64,000 nucleotides of DNA. It comes from Alphaproteobacteria bacterium. GTDB taxonomy: Bacteria > Pseudomonadota > Alphaproteobacteria > Rhodobacterales > Rhodobacteraceae. The notes beneath the pieces were generated by a model that saw only the letters and a program-made list of their open reading frames with translations, searched no databases and was not told the DNA's origin. Below, piece by piece: positions 49,399 to 58,129 of the stretch (the stretch's first letter is position 1; each line of letters starts with the position of its first letter). The position numbers and the translations under genes are program-made. The stretch lies in the NCBI GenBank assembly GCA_030425925.1, contig JAUHZO010000005.1, positions 1 through 64,000 of the forward strand, read 5' to 3'.

Positions 49399-50298
49399 CT
49401 ATCTGTTCCAGGGCGGATCGGTGAATTCCGTCTTGAGGTGCTCCAGCAGGGCCGCGACCTCGGGCCTGTGCGCCTTGTTGCGCGGCACCATGGCCTTGAA
49501 CCAGAGCGGAGAGATCGGGAAGTCCTCCAGCAGGGCGACCAGCCGCCCTTTGGCCAGTTCCTCGCGGACAAGGAAACTGGGCACGACCGTGATGCCCAGG
49601 GCTTCCGCTGCCGCCGCCACCAGAAGCCGGCTGTCGTTCACCGTGAACGTCGCATGCACGTCCACCCGGACAGGGCCCTGTTCGCTCTCGAATGACCAGG
49701 TCAGCCCGACCGGCACAAAGGCAAGGCATTTGTGCTGCACCAGTTCCGACGGGGCCGTCGGCGTCCCGGCACGCTCCAGGTAGTCCGGTGCGGCGACCAG
49801 CACGCGCTGATACGGGCAAAGCGGTGTTTCGATCACGCTGGCATAGCTTTGCGGCAATGCCCCAAGAGCGATGTCGAGCCCCTCTTCGAGCGGGTTCACG
49901 GAACGGTCGATCAGTTGCAATTCGGTCGTGATGGAGGGATTTGCCGCCTGAAACCGCGCAATCGACTGCCCGACAAAGAGGGTGCCCAGCGTGGTGGGGG
50001 CCTTGACTCGCAGATGCCCGTGCAGCCCGCGCTCCGGAGGGTGCGCGCCCGACAGCGCGTCTTCCAATTCGGATATCAGGAGGTGCAACCGCGGACGCAG
50101 CCGCTCGGCCTCGGTCGTGAGCGTGAGGCGCCGGGTGGACCTGACGAACAGCCGAGAGCCGATTTCGGCTTCGAGCCGCCCGACCCGCTTTGTCACGACC
50201 GACGGTGCAACGCCGATGTCACGGGCCGCAGCCGAGAAGCTTCCCGCCCGGGCGGTGGCAAGAAAGGCTTCGATGTCGATGAGCTGCATCACGGGCAC
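49399..50298 (-). CDS. LysR family transcriptional regulator
   Basis: A 299-residue LysR protein: N-terminal winged helix (LIDIEAFLATARAGSFSAAARDIGVAPSVVTKRVGRLEAEIGSRLF, about residues 6-51) and a C-terminal two-lobed effector domain (LRVKAPTTLGTLFVGQSIARFQAAN on, with VQHKCLAFVPVGLTWSFE and TVVPSFLVREELAKGRLV). It resembles CrgA/AbgR-like regulators with a single conserved start, MPVMQLIDIE; a second Met three codons on is also possible. It converges on the AcnX operon and does not diverge from it, so its target is not obvious. Confidence 0.93.
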   Translation of the reverse strand: MPVMQLIDIEAFLATARAGSFSAAARDIGVAPSVVTKRVGRLEAEIGSRLFVRSTRRLTLTTEAERLRPRLHLLISELEDALSGAHPPERGLHGHLRVKAPTTLGTLFVGQSIARFQAANPSITTELQLIDRSVNPLEEGLDIALGALPQSYASVIETPLCPYQRVLVAAPDYLERAGTPTAPSELVQHKCLAFVPVGLTWSFESEQGPVRVDVHATFTVNDSRLLVAAAAEALGITVVPSFLVREELAKGRLVALLEDFPISPLWFKAMVPRNKAHRPEVAALLEHLKTEFTDPPWNR

Positions 50299-50509
50299 GA
50301 TCTAACCGCACGCGCGTGGCAGACGTCAAACGGAAGATGTCGCCGACCGCGCCCCCGCGATTTCGAAGGCGAGGTTCGTAAGCCGCGCATGCGTTGCCAC
50401 TTCCCCGGAGTGCGGGGCAACGCGGCGCGTGTTGGGTCGTCGGCCAGGCTCGCAGGAACGGCAGGGAAACCCGGCCAGGTTCCAGTTCCTTATGGCGGGA
50501 TTGTACAGG

Positions 50510-51250
50510 CTACGCGCTTCGCGCGTCGCGCAGGCGCAGGGCCGCGTCGGGGCGGTCGGTGGTAAAGACCGCAAGCTCTGCCTCCAGCGCCCACTGGATC
50601 GCGTCATCCTCGAGAACGGCGAAAGCCCCGACGTTCAGGCCCGCCGCCCGCAATGTGGCAAGCGCCTCGCCGCGCAGTTCGGTGTGGCGGGGCGAGACGC
50701 TGGGGATGCGCTCGGCCACGGCCAGATCGGCCACATGCCGGGCCGAGGTCAGCCGCAGGATCGGATCGGCCACCAGCCAAAGCAGATCGCGCAGCGGCTG
50801 CGCGCGGTCACGCACCTGCGTGAGGGTGGGCAGATGGAACGAGGTGATCACCGTGCGTTCGGTCAGACCCGCCTCACCGATCGCGTCCAGCGTCTTGTCG
50901 ACGATGCCGGGATAGGGGACCAGATCGACCCCGGGCTTGATTTCGCAGCGCAGCACGAGGTGGGTGGGGGCGAGGATCTCCAGCCCTTCCTGCAGGGTCA
51001 GGATCCGGCCTCCGCCGTTGAAGATCTCCAGCGATTTCAACTCGGCCAGCGTCCTGGCCGCCAAAGGCCCGGTGCCGTCGGTCACGCGGTCCAGAGTGGC
51101 ATCGTGAAAGATCATCGGCACCCCGTCGGCCGAAAGCTGCACGTCGAACTCGATCTGCTCCACCGGCAGCTTTGCGGTCTCGCGAAAGGCGGTTTCGGAA
51201 TTCTCGGGCCAGAGGGCGGCGCCGCCCCGGTGCGATGCAATCTCGGTCAT
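50510..51250 (-). CDS. Glycerophosphodiester phosphodiesterase (GDPD)
   Basis: A 246-residue GDPD-family protein: SHRGGAALWPENSETAFRE with catalytic His7 and Arg8, Glu34 and Asp36 (EFDVQLSADG), His49 (IFHDATLDRVTDG), then RCEIKPG and a C-terminal FAVLEDDAIQWALEAELAVFTTDRPDAALR. It lacks a signal peptide, so it acts in the cytoplasm on an imported glycerophosphodiester, yielding sn-glycerol 3-phosphate and an alcohol. The start (MTEIASHRGG) ends at 51250, overlapping the upstream permease gene by 4 bases. It is the last gene of the minus-strand permease-GDPD operon. Confidence 0.93.
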   Translation of the reverse strand: MTEIASHRGGAALWPENSETAFRETAKLPVEQIEFDVQLSADGVPMIFHDATLDRVTDGTGPLAARTLAELKSLEIFNGGGRILTLQEGLEILAPTHLVLRCEIKPGVDLVPYPGIVDKTLDAIGEAGLTERTVITSFHLPTLTQVRDRAQPLRDLLWLVADPILRLTSARHVADLAVAERIPSVSPRHTELRGEALATLRAAGLNVGAFAVLEDDAIQWALEAELAVFTTDRPDAALRLRDARSA

Positions 51251-52071
51251 CGGAAACTCCCCATGGTGATGCCGCGGATAAGGTGCCGCTCGGTGACCAT
51301 ATAGGCCACGAGCAGCGGCAGAAGCGTGACCATCGTTCCCGCCATGACCAGCGGCCAATCGGGGCTTGCGCCTTCGCCTTCCTGGCGCAGGAGATAGCGC
51401 AGGCCGATCTGGACGGTGCGCATCTCTTCTGAGGTGGTGGCCAGCAGGGGCCAGATGAATTCGTTCCACGATCCCATGAATGAAAACATCGCCACAACCG
51501 CAATGGCCGGCCAGGACAGCGGCACGATGATGTCCCACAGGATCTGCCAGGTGGTGGCCCCGTCCATCCTTGCGGCCTCGTCCAGGCTCTGCGGGATGGT
51601 CAGCATGTGCTGTCGCAGGAAAAACACCGAAAAGCCCGAGGCCAGAAACGGCAGGATCAGGCAGACGAAGGTGTCGAGCATCTCGAACCGGGCAAAGGTG
51701 AGGTAGTTGGGGATCAGCGTGATATGGCCCGGGATCATCAGCGTGCCGATCACGACCAGAAACAGCGCATCGCGTCCGGGAAAGCTGGCCCGGGCAAAGG
51801 CGTAGGCGGCCAGGATCGCCGTCAGCGTGCTGCCAAGGGTCACGGCCCCGGTGATCAGGATCGAGTTGAAGAAATACCGCGGGAAGGGAACCCCGGTCCA
51901 GACGCGGCCATAGGCCCCCAGGTCCAACGGCCAGATGCTGGTGCCGGGCAGCGCCACCTCATGCGGTTCGATGAGCGAGATCCGGAAGATCTCCCAGAGA
52001 GGGTAGAGCACGGAAAGCGCCAGCAGCCCCAGAAAGGCCAGCCTCCAGGGCCGCGCGTCAGTCATAGCCAT
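51247..52071 (-). CDS. ABC transporter permease, UgpE-like
   Basis: This 274-residue carbohydrate-type (CUT1) permease has six hydrophobic segments beginning LAFLGLLALSVLYPLWEIF and an EAA loop (LDEAARMDGATTWQIL). The start is uncertain among a GTG at 52080 and ATGs at 52071 and 52065, all overlapping the end of the upstream permease; 52071 is used. With the UgpA-like partner and the binding protein it should import a glycerophosphodiester or sugar-like ligand, as UgpAE do for sn-glycerol 3-phosphate. Confidence 0.9.
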   Translation of the reverse strand: MAMTDARPWRLAFLGLLALSVLYPLWEIFRISLIEPHEVALPGTSIWPLDLGAYGRVWTGVPFPRYFFNSILITGAVTLGSTLTAILAAYAFARASFPGRDALFLVVIGTLMIPGHITLIPNYLTFARFEMLDTFVCLILPFLASGFSVFFLRQHMLTIPQSLDEAARMDGATTWQILWDIIVPLSWPAIAVVAMFSFMGSWNEFIWPLLATTSEEMRTVQIGLRYLLRQEGEGASPDWPLVMAGTMVTLLPLLVAYMVTERHLIRGITMGSFR

Positions 52072-52927
52072 AATGCACACGCCGTCCGAGGGTTGCCATC
52101 TTCAGAAGGGTGATCCCGATCAGGATCACGAACAGCACCAGCGCCACGGCCGAACCCAGCCCGACATTGGCCGAATCGAATCCGGTGCGCACCAGGTAGT
52201 ACAGGATCACCTCGGTGGCCCGCGCCGGGCCGCCCTCGGTCATGACCTCGACGAAGGTAAAGACCTGAAACCCGTTGATGATCGACAGGATCAGCAGGAA
52301 ATACGTCGTGGGCATGACCAGCGGAAAGGTGATGTCCCAGAACACCCGCCGCCCCCGCGCGCCATCCATCCGTGCCGCCTCGTAAAGCGCTTGCGGGATC
52401 GCCTGCAGCCCCGCCGCATAGATCACCACAGCGTAGCCGAACTGCTTCCAGATCTCCACCAGCGCGATGGAATAGAGCGCAAGGTCGGGATCGGTCAGCC
52501 AGCGCACGCCGGAAAACCCCAGCGCCCGCAGCGCGCGGTTGAAGGTTCCCACCTCGGTGTTCATCATCCAGTCGAAGACCACGCCGATGGCCACCGCCGA
52601 CATCACCGTGGGCATGAAATAGACCGAGCGCAGCAGCCGGTTGGTGCGCGACGGCGGCGCCACCCAGACCGCCACGACCAGCGCCAGCCCCAGCGTCGGC
52701 GGCACGGTCACAAGGGTAAAGAGCGTCGTGCGCCACAGCGCCGCCTGAAACTGCGCCGAACTCAGCATCACGGTGAAATTCTTCAACCCGACGAATTGCG
52801 GCTCCGGCATCAGCCAGTCCCAGCGGTGCAGCGACAGCCATACCGAATAGACCACCGGCCAGTAGACAAAGGCCAGGAGGACCGAGAGGGCAGGCAGGAG
52901 AAAGAGGTAATGGCGGGCCAGACGCAT
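52058..52927 (-). CDS. ABC transporter permease, UgpA-like
   Basis: A 289-residue CUT1-family permease: LARHYLFLLPALSVLLAFVYWPVVYSVWLSL at the start, VYFMPTVMSAVAIGVVFDWMM, and the EAA loop QALYEAARMDGARGRRVF. ATG ends at 52927 with GGAGAGAG upstream. It is divergent from the binding protein gene (53058), so the transporter has a split operon with a shared promoter region. No ATPase gene is adjacent, unlike most Ugp-type clusters where ugpC is present. Confidence 0.92.
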   Translation of the reverse strand: MRLARHYLFLLPALSVLLAFVYWPVVYSVWLSLHRWDWLMPEPQFVGLKNFTVMLSSAQFQAALWRTTLFTLVTVPPTLGLALVVAVWVAPPSRTNRLLRSVYFMPTVMSAVAIGVVFDWMMNTEVGTFNRALRALGFSGVRWLTDPDLALYSIALVEIWKQFGYAVVIYAAGLQAIPQALYEAARMDGARGRRVFWDITFPLVMPTTYFLLILSIINGFQVFTFVEVMTEGGPARATEVILYYLVRTGFDSANVGLGSAVALVLFVILIGITLLKMATLGRRVHYGYD

Positions 52928-53057
52928 GGCTCTCTCCAAATCAAGGTTTCATGACAGAACGGAGTCGCGGCGGCTAAATTTCTGTTACGGGACCTTCGCA
53001 CCTGCGTCACAGCCCCTGCCTAAACTCCACCCGCATTCACCTAACAGGGAGAGACCC

Positions 53058-54299
53058 ATGCGTATTGCATGCCTCGCGCTGGTGGCCGGGCTGATGTCCT
53101 CGGCGGCTTACGCGCAGACCAAGATCGAATTCTGGCACGCCTTCTCGGGCAACAACGGCAACGCCGTGGACGAGCTGGCCGCCATGTTCAACGACAGCCA
53201 GTCGGACTACGAGATCGTTCCGGTCTATACCGGCAACTACACCGAAGGCACCCAGAAGCTGACGGCGGCCATCGCCGGCCGCACCGCCCCGGGCCTCGTG
53301 ATGCTTGAAATCACCCGCTACGGTCTGTTCGCCGACCGCGGCGCGCTGGAGCCGCTGCAGCCCTATATCGACGCCGCCGGCAGCGACTGGACCGACCAGA
53401 TCCGCCCGTTTGCGCTGGAAGCGTCGAAGTACCTCGGCGAAAGCTACGTGATCCCGTTCAACGTCTCGACCCCGGTGATGTACTACAACAAGGACCTGTT
53501 CCGCGCCGCAGGCCTTGACCCCGAAATGCCGCCCAAGACCTGGGACGAGGTCACCGAGGCCGGCAAGGCCCTGACCATCAAGGAAGGCGACGAGGTCACG
53601 CAGTGGGGTGTGTCGCCCCCGCCGCAATGGGTGCGCTGGGCCATGACCAACCAGGCCGGTGGCGGCTGGGTCGATCCCGCCGACAACGCCGTGCAGCTTG
53701 ACATGGAAGAGTCGATCTACGCCTATCAGTATGCTGCCGATTGGGTGAACGTGCATGGCGTGGCTTCGCTCGAGGCAGCCCTCGACGAAGGTACGGCCAG
53801 CCAGTGGTTCGACCAGGGCCGCACCGCCATCGAGTTCAACTCCACCGGCGGTCTGACCAGCAATCTCGCGCTGCCCTTCGACCTTGGCGTCGCGCCCCTG
53901 CCGTGCCAGGCCGTCTGTGCCGCGCCCATCGGCGGCGCGACCTTGGGCATCGTTGCCTCCGCCGACCAGGAGGTCAAGGACGGCGCGTGGGAGTTCATCC
54001 GCTACGTGACCACGCCGGAAAATTCGGGCTTTGTCTTTGTGCGCACCGGCTACCTGCCGATCATCAAGGGCGCCATCGAGACCGAGATCGCCCAAGAGCG
54101 AATCGCCGAGCATCCCGAGTATCTGGTGGCAAACAACCAGCTTGAGGTCGCCTTTGCCCGCGCCCGTCCGCCGGCCATGCCCGCGATCCGTTCCGAAGAG
54201 CCTTCGGTCTGGGAATCCATCGTGCTTCAGCAGCAGACCGCCGAGGAAGCGCTGACCGGTTTCGCCGCCACCATGCGCGACATGATCGCCCAGAACTGA
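53058..54299 (+). CDS. ABC transporter extracellular solute-binding protein, UgpB-like
   Basis: This 413-residue protein (Sec signal IACLALVAGLMSSAAYAQ, cleavage about residue 20) has the CUT1 binding fold: IEFWHAFSGNNGNAVDELAAMFN, then VPVYTGNYTEGTQKLTAAIAG, NVSTPVMYYNKDLFRAAG and a C-terminal QTAEEALTGFAATMRDM. WHAFSG and the YTGNYTEGTQK segment are typical of UgpB, which binds sn-glycerol 3-phosphate and its diesters. The start follows AGGGAGAGAC. It is divergent from the permease/GDPD operon. Confidence 0.93.
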   Translation: MRIACLALVAGLMSSAAYAQTKIEFWHAFSGNNGNAVDELAAMFNDSQSDYEIVPVYTGNYTEGTQKLTAAIAGRTAPGLVMLEITRYGLFADRGALEPLQPYIDAAGSDWTDQIRPFALEASKYLGESYVIPFNVSTPVMYYNKDLFRAAGLDPEMPPKTWDEVTEAGKALTIKEGDEVTQWGVSPPPQWVRWAMTNQAGGGWVDPADNAVQLDMEESIYAYQYAADWVNVHGVASLEAALDEGTASQWFDQGRTAIEFNSTGGLTSNLALPFDLGVAPLPCQAVCAAPIGGATLGIVASADQEVKDGAWEFIRYVTTPENSGFVFVRTGYLPIIKGAIETEIAQERIAEHPEYLVANNQLEVAFARARPPAMPAIRSEEPSVWESIVLQQQTAEEALTGFAATMRDMIAQN

Positions 54300-54305
54300 T
54301 CTTGT

Positions 54306-54334
54306 GCAGGAGGCCGCGTCCAGCGGCCTCCTGC
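54306..54334 (+). terminator. Stem-loop after the UgpB-like gene
   Basis: GCAGGAGGCCGC (54306-54317) and GCGGCCTCCTGC (54323-54334) form a perfect 12-bp stem with a 5-base loop, 7 bases past the stop. It is probably a partial terminator or mRNA-stabilising element before the downstream isomerase gene. Confidence 0.65.
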
Positions 54335-54404
54335 CTCTATCCCGACCCCAGTCCCCGAAAAGCCCGAAGACCGGCGCTCTGCCGCACAGGAAGGACCTCT
54401 GTTC

Positions 54405-55217
54405 ATGCTCCCCATTCTTGGTGCAGCGCTGCGCCCCGAAGATTTGCCCGCGCATCACAACTGGCTGCGCGAAAAGCCCCGTGACCTCGAGCTGCAGGGC
54501 TTCCACGGCCCCGCCGTCGAAGGCATCGACGTCAAGGCCAAGGCCGAAACTGTGCGCCCGATGCTGGACGGGCTCGAAGGCCGCATCGGCATCCACGGGC
54601 CGTTTCGCGGGTTCCCACTGGATACCGAAGACGCAGGTGTGCGCGCGGTGATCCACCAGCGCCTGAACGAAGGGCTGGACGCCTGCGGCTGGCTGGGGGC
54701 CACACAGATGGTGGTGCACAGCCCCGTCAAGGCCTGGCATCACGAGAACCTCGACAATCAGGACGACGGCTGGGAAAAGTTTGTCGAGCGGGTCGACCTG
54801 GCGCTGCGTCCGGCAGTCACCCGTGCCGAAGAGATGGGCATCGAACTGGTGGTCGAGAACATCGAAGACCGTGACCCCTCCGCGCGTGTGCGGCTGGTGG
54901 AGCATTTCGGCTCTGCCGCCCTGCGCGTCTCCATCGACACCGGCCACGCGGCCTATGCGCACGGCATCTGCAAGGCACCGGCCGTCGACCGCTACGTGCG
55001 CGCCGCAGGCAACCAACTGGCGCATGTGCACCTGCAGGACACCGACCATTTCGCGGATCGGCACTGGGCCATCGGCGATGGCACCTTGCCGTGGTCCGCG
55101 ATCTTCGCCGAACTGGCCAAGCTGTCGTCAAACCCGCGCCTGATCATCGAGATCAAGGACAAAGCGGCGGTGCAACGCTCGGCGGCCTGGCTGGCGGAAC
55201 GCGGACTGGCGCAGTGA
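54405..55217 (+). CDS. Sugar-phosphate isomerase/epimerase-like TIM-barrel protein
   Basis: A 270-residue member of the xylose-isomerase-like TIM-barrel family. The metal-ligand pattern is visible: Glu in VVENIEDRD, Asp/His in SIDTGHAAYAHG, His in AHVHLQDTDHFADRH and Glu in IIEIKDKAA. Similar proteins act on inositol intermediates (IolE/IolI-like) or sugars. It follows the UgpB-like gene and is coupled (GTGA) to the EamA permease gene, so it may process the alcohol part released by GDPD. Confidence 0.85.
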   Translation: MLPILGAALRPEDLPAHHNWLREKPRDLELQGFHGPAVEGIDVKAKAETVRPMLDGLEGRIGIHGPFRGFPLDTEDAGVRAVIHQRLNEGLDACGWLGATQMVVHSPVKAWHHENLDNQDDGWEKFVERVDLALRPAVTRAEEMGIELVVENIEDRDPSARVRLVEHFGSAALRVSIDTGHAAYAHGICKAPAVDRYVRAAGNQLAHVHLQDTDHFADRHWAIGDGTLPWSAIFAELAKLSSNPRLIIEIKDKAAVQRSAAWLAERGLAQ

Positions 55218-56197
55218 ACGTGCCACCGGGCGAGTCCACAACCGCGTCCTGCCCCGGCAAGGCGATGGGTCTTGCGCGGCTCGTGGTCGATGGCGGCGCC
55301 GCGGCCGAGACGTTTTCGGCGGCGGAACGCCACAAGATCGCTGTCGGACTGATCCTGTTCAGCGGGATCACCATGGCCGGAATGATGACCGCGCTGAAAC
55401 TGGCGTCGGGCCAGATGTCGCTGTGGCAGGTCATGGTGATCCGGGCCGGTCTGGCCGCGCTCATTGTCCTGCCGGTCTTTCGCCTTGCCCGGATCCCGGT
55501 TCTGCCGACCCAGGGCGGGCTGATCCGGCTCTACGCCTTGCGCGTGGCCCTGGCCGCGGGGGGTATCACGTGCTGGATCTACTCGATTGCCTATCTTCCC
55601 CTGGGTGTGGCCAGCGCCTTGAGCTTTTCCAAGGGGCTTTTTGTGCTTTGGCTTGCGGCCCTGTTTCTCGGAGAGCGGATCACCTCGGTCAAGGTGCTGA
55701 CAACTCTGGTGGGGTTCTGCGGCGTGCTGCTGGTGCTCGACCCGTCCGGGGGCGGGTCTGTCGCGGCGGGGGTTGCGGGCATTCTGGGCGCCCTGTTCGG
55801 CGCGCTTCTGACCGTGGTCATCAAGAGGATGTCCGCCACGGAACCGACGATCCGCATGATGTTCTTCCCGCTTTGCGGCATAACCGTTCTGTTCGCGGTA
55901 CCGGCCATCATGACCTGGCAGCCGCTGGCACCGTCTGCCATCGGGCCGATTGCCGCCATGGTGGTGCTGGGCATGCTCAGCCAGTGGTGTTTCATCAGCG
56001 CCTACCGCCTGGGCGAGGTCTCGGCCCTGGCACCGGTAGAGTATTCCCGGCTGATCATGGCGGTTCTGGCGGGCTACATCGCCTTCGGAGAGCTTCCCAC
56101 CGCGCTGGGCATCGCCGGAATGCTGCTTATCGTCGGGGCCAGCTATGCCGTGCTGCGCCACGGGGCCGCCCCGCCGATCGACGCGGACAAGGCGTGA
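55214..56197 (+). CDS. EamA/DMT superfamily transporter
   Basis: A 327-residue membrane protein with about ten helices in two EamA repeats (KIAVGLILFSGITMAGMMTALKLASG starts the first; GVAGILGALFGALLTVVIKRMSA the second). Such transporters export or import small metabolites or nucleotide sugars. The start is the GTG at 55214 overlapping the upstream stop, which is doubtful: an ATG at 55265 would also work and gives a normal N-terminus for the family. It may remove a by-product of region C metabolism. Confidence 0.85.
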   Translation: MNVPPGESTTASCPGKAMGLARLVVDGGAAAETFSAAERHKIAVGLILFSGITMAGMMTALKLASGQMSLWQVMVIRAGLAALIVLPVFRLARIPVLPTQGGLIRLYALRVALAAGGITCWIYSIAYLPLGVASALSFSKGLFVLWLAALFLGERITSVKVLTTLVGFCGVLLVLDPSGGGSVAAGVAGILGALFGALLTVVIKRMSATEPTIRMMFFPLCGITVLFAVPAIMTWQPLAPSAIGPIAAMVVLGMLSQWCFISAYRLGEVSALAPVEYSRLIMAVLAGYIAFGELPTALGIAGMLLIVGASYAVLRHGAAPPIDADKA

Positions 56198-56460
56198 CGC
56201 GTGTTTCATGCCATGTTGTGAGGTTGAAGGATCGGGCTGCCGCGGGTTTGGTGGACGGCCGTTCTCCCGGCGCGCGCGTCCCATGCAACGGGGTTTGAAA
56301 ACCCGCTGGACGTGGGCAGGGCCGGTGCGCAGCTGCGCATCTGGGCGCTCTCCTGACCGCCCCCGATCCGCGCGAGATGTCGAAGCCGGCAACTCGACTC
56401 AGGGACGGTCTCACGCCATAGCTGCGGGACACGCACACGGGAATTGAGAGGTCGCGCAGA

Positions 56461-57231
56461 ATGTCGTCATCACTTGTCGAACTGGCCGGAACGGCGCAGC
56501 ATCTGGCGGATGTCGCCGCGCGCGCCCTGCAGGATTGCGCGGGCATCGCCTTCGAGTTCAAGGCCGACGGAACGCCGGTGACGCCGTTCGATCGCGCGGT
56601 CGAACACGGCATCCGGACGGAAATCCGCCGTCTGCACCCCGATCACGGCATCGTCGGCGAAGAGTTCGGGGCCGAAAACGAAGACCGGGACCATGTCTGG
56701 ATCATCGACCCCATCGACGGCACGCGGCAGTTTTCCGCAGGCCTGCCGAATTTCGGCACACTGATCGCGCTGTGCCGGGGCAGGACGCCCGTGATCGGGG
56801 TGATCCTGCAACCGTGGACGAACCTTGTCTGCATCGGGGTCGAGGGCCTTGGCACCCGGGTCAACGGGGAACAGGTCCGCACGGCAGAGGCGACAGACCC
56901 GGCCCGTGTGATCGCCTGCCTGTCGGACCCCGATGCCTTCGACAACGACACGCAAGCCGGGTTCGAAGCCGTGCAGAAGGCGAGCCTGTGGAACGTCTAC
57001 GACGGCGGCTGTCTTGGCTACGCCTCGCTGGCGCGCGGTCTGGTCGGCCTCAATCTCAACGGCCCGAACCTCGAGCCGTTCGACATCGCCGCGCTGATCC
57101 CCGTGGTCCGCGGGGCGGGCGGGGTGATCAGCGACTGGCGGGGCGATGCTCTGGATGCACATTCCTCCGGAGCGATCGTGGCGTCGGCCAATCCCGGCCT
57201 GCATGACCGGGTGCTTGCGCTCCTGGCGTGA
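56461..57231 (+). CDS. Inositol monophosphatase family protein (histidinol-phosphatase-like)
   Basis: This 256-residue phosphatase has the metal-site motifs: GEEFG (66-70, two Glu), WIIDPIDGTRQF (80-91, Asp83 and Asp86) and, near the C-terminus, EPFDIAALIPVVRGAGG with a further Asp. Family members hydrolyse inositol 1-phosphate, fructose 1,6-bisphosphate, 3'-phosphoadenosine 5'-phosphate or histidinol phosphate; the short form with this motif resembles the HisN-like branch. It lies 263 bases after the EamA gene (that gap shows nothing recognisable) and 100 bases before an amino-acid binding protein. Confidence 0.9.
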   Translation: MSSSLVELAGTAQHLADVAARALQDCAGIAFEFKADGTPVTPFDRAVEHGIRTEIRRLHPDHGIVGEEFGAENEDRDHVWIIDPIDGTRQFSAGLPNFGTLIALCRGRTPVIGVILQPWTNLVCIGVEGLGTRVNGEQVRTAEATDPARVIACLSDPDAFDNDTQAGFEAVQKASLWNVYDGGCLGYASLARGLVGLNLNGPNLEPFDIAALIPVVRGAGGVISDWRGDALDAHSSGAIVASANPGLHDRVLALLA

Positions 57232-57331
57232 CGGGCGCAATTTCACGAAACCTTCGCAAAACCATCTTTGTCCCGTGTTCTCTGCGGTGAATTGCTCGAC
57301 GGATACGCAATCTTCTCATGAGAGACCCAAA

Positions 57332-58120
57332 ATGCGCATCCTGCTTGCAATCGCCGCGACCTGCCTTGGTTTGACCAGCGCCTCTGCCGAGACCCTGAAG
57401 GTCGGAACCGAGTGCACCTACGCACCGTTCAACTACCGCACCGCCGACGGCACCCTGACCGGCTATGACGTCGACGTGGCCACCGAGATCGGCAAGCGCA
57501 TCGGTGCCGAGATCGAATATGTCTGCCAGGAGTGGAAGGGCATGATCCCCGCGCTGCTCGCCGGCAAGTTCGACCTGATCGTCGCGTCCATGTCGATCAC
57601 CGACGCACGTCTGGAGCAGATCGACTTCTCCGCCCCCTACCGCGTGTCCATCGGCCAGTTCGTGGGCAAGCCCGACCTGGCGCTGTTTGACGGCGACGCG
57701 CTGAACCCGGCGGGTTTCGAAGGCGTCAAGATCGGTCTGGAACGCGCCACCACCTATGAAGCGTGGATCAAGGCCAACGTGCCCGACGCCGACGTGGCCT
57801 ATTACGACAGCAACGAAGCCATGTATCTCGACCTGGCCGCCGGGCGCGTCGACGCGATCATGACCAACCCGATGAAGGCCTACCTGTCGTTCCTGTCGCA
57901 GGACGGCAACCAGGACTTTGCCGTGCTGGGCCCGCAGATCGCCGAAGAAGAGTATTTCGGCATCGGTGTGGGTGTCGGCCTGCGCAAGGGCAATGACGCG
58001 CTGAAGGCCAGCATCAACGACGCGCTGAAGGGCATGACCGAAGATGGCAGCCTGGGCGAATTCGGCATGAAGTACTTCCCCTTCACCATCCACCCGCAAG
58101 AGTGGAAGGGCACCAACTAA
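57332..58120 (+). CDS. Polar amino acid ABC transporter substrate-binding protein
   Basis: A 262-residue periplasmic protein with a Sec signal (ILLAIAATCLGLTSASAE, cleavage near residue 20) and the amino-acid-binding fold: KVGTECTYAPFNYRTADGTLTGYDVDVATEIG, DLIVASMSITDARLEQIDFSAPY and IGVGVGLRKGNDALKASIN. It resembles Lys/Arg/Orn- or opine-type binding proteins (STYAPF-like site, Asp at TGYDVDV). The ATG at 57332 is chosen over a longer extension upstream. The next permease gene follows after 9 bases and there is no hairpin here, unlike the other binding-protein genes. Confidence 0.92.
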   Translation: MRILLAIAATCLGLTSASAETLKVGTECTYAPFNYRTADGTLTGYDVDVATEIGKRIGAEIEYVCQEWKGMIPALLAGKFDLIVASMSITDARLEQIDFSAPYRVSIGQFVGKPDLALFDGDALNPAGFEGVKIGLERATTYEAWIKANVPDADVAYYDSNEAMYLDLAAGRVDAIMTNPMKAYLSFLSQDGNQDFAVLGPQIAEEEYFGIGVGVGLRKGNDALKASINDALKGMTEDGSLGEFGMKYFPFTIHPQEWKGTN

Positions 58121-58129
58121 GCCCGTCCG

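Noticed and set aside
53037-55064. A 675-codon open frame on the minus strand
   Set aside because: Antisense to the UgpB-like and isomerase genes, which have clear motifs, signal peptide and ribosome sites.
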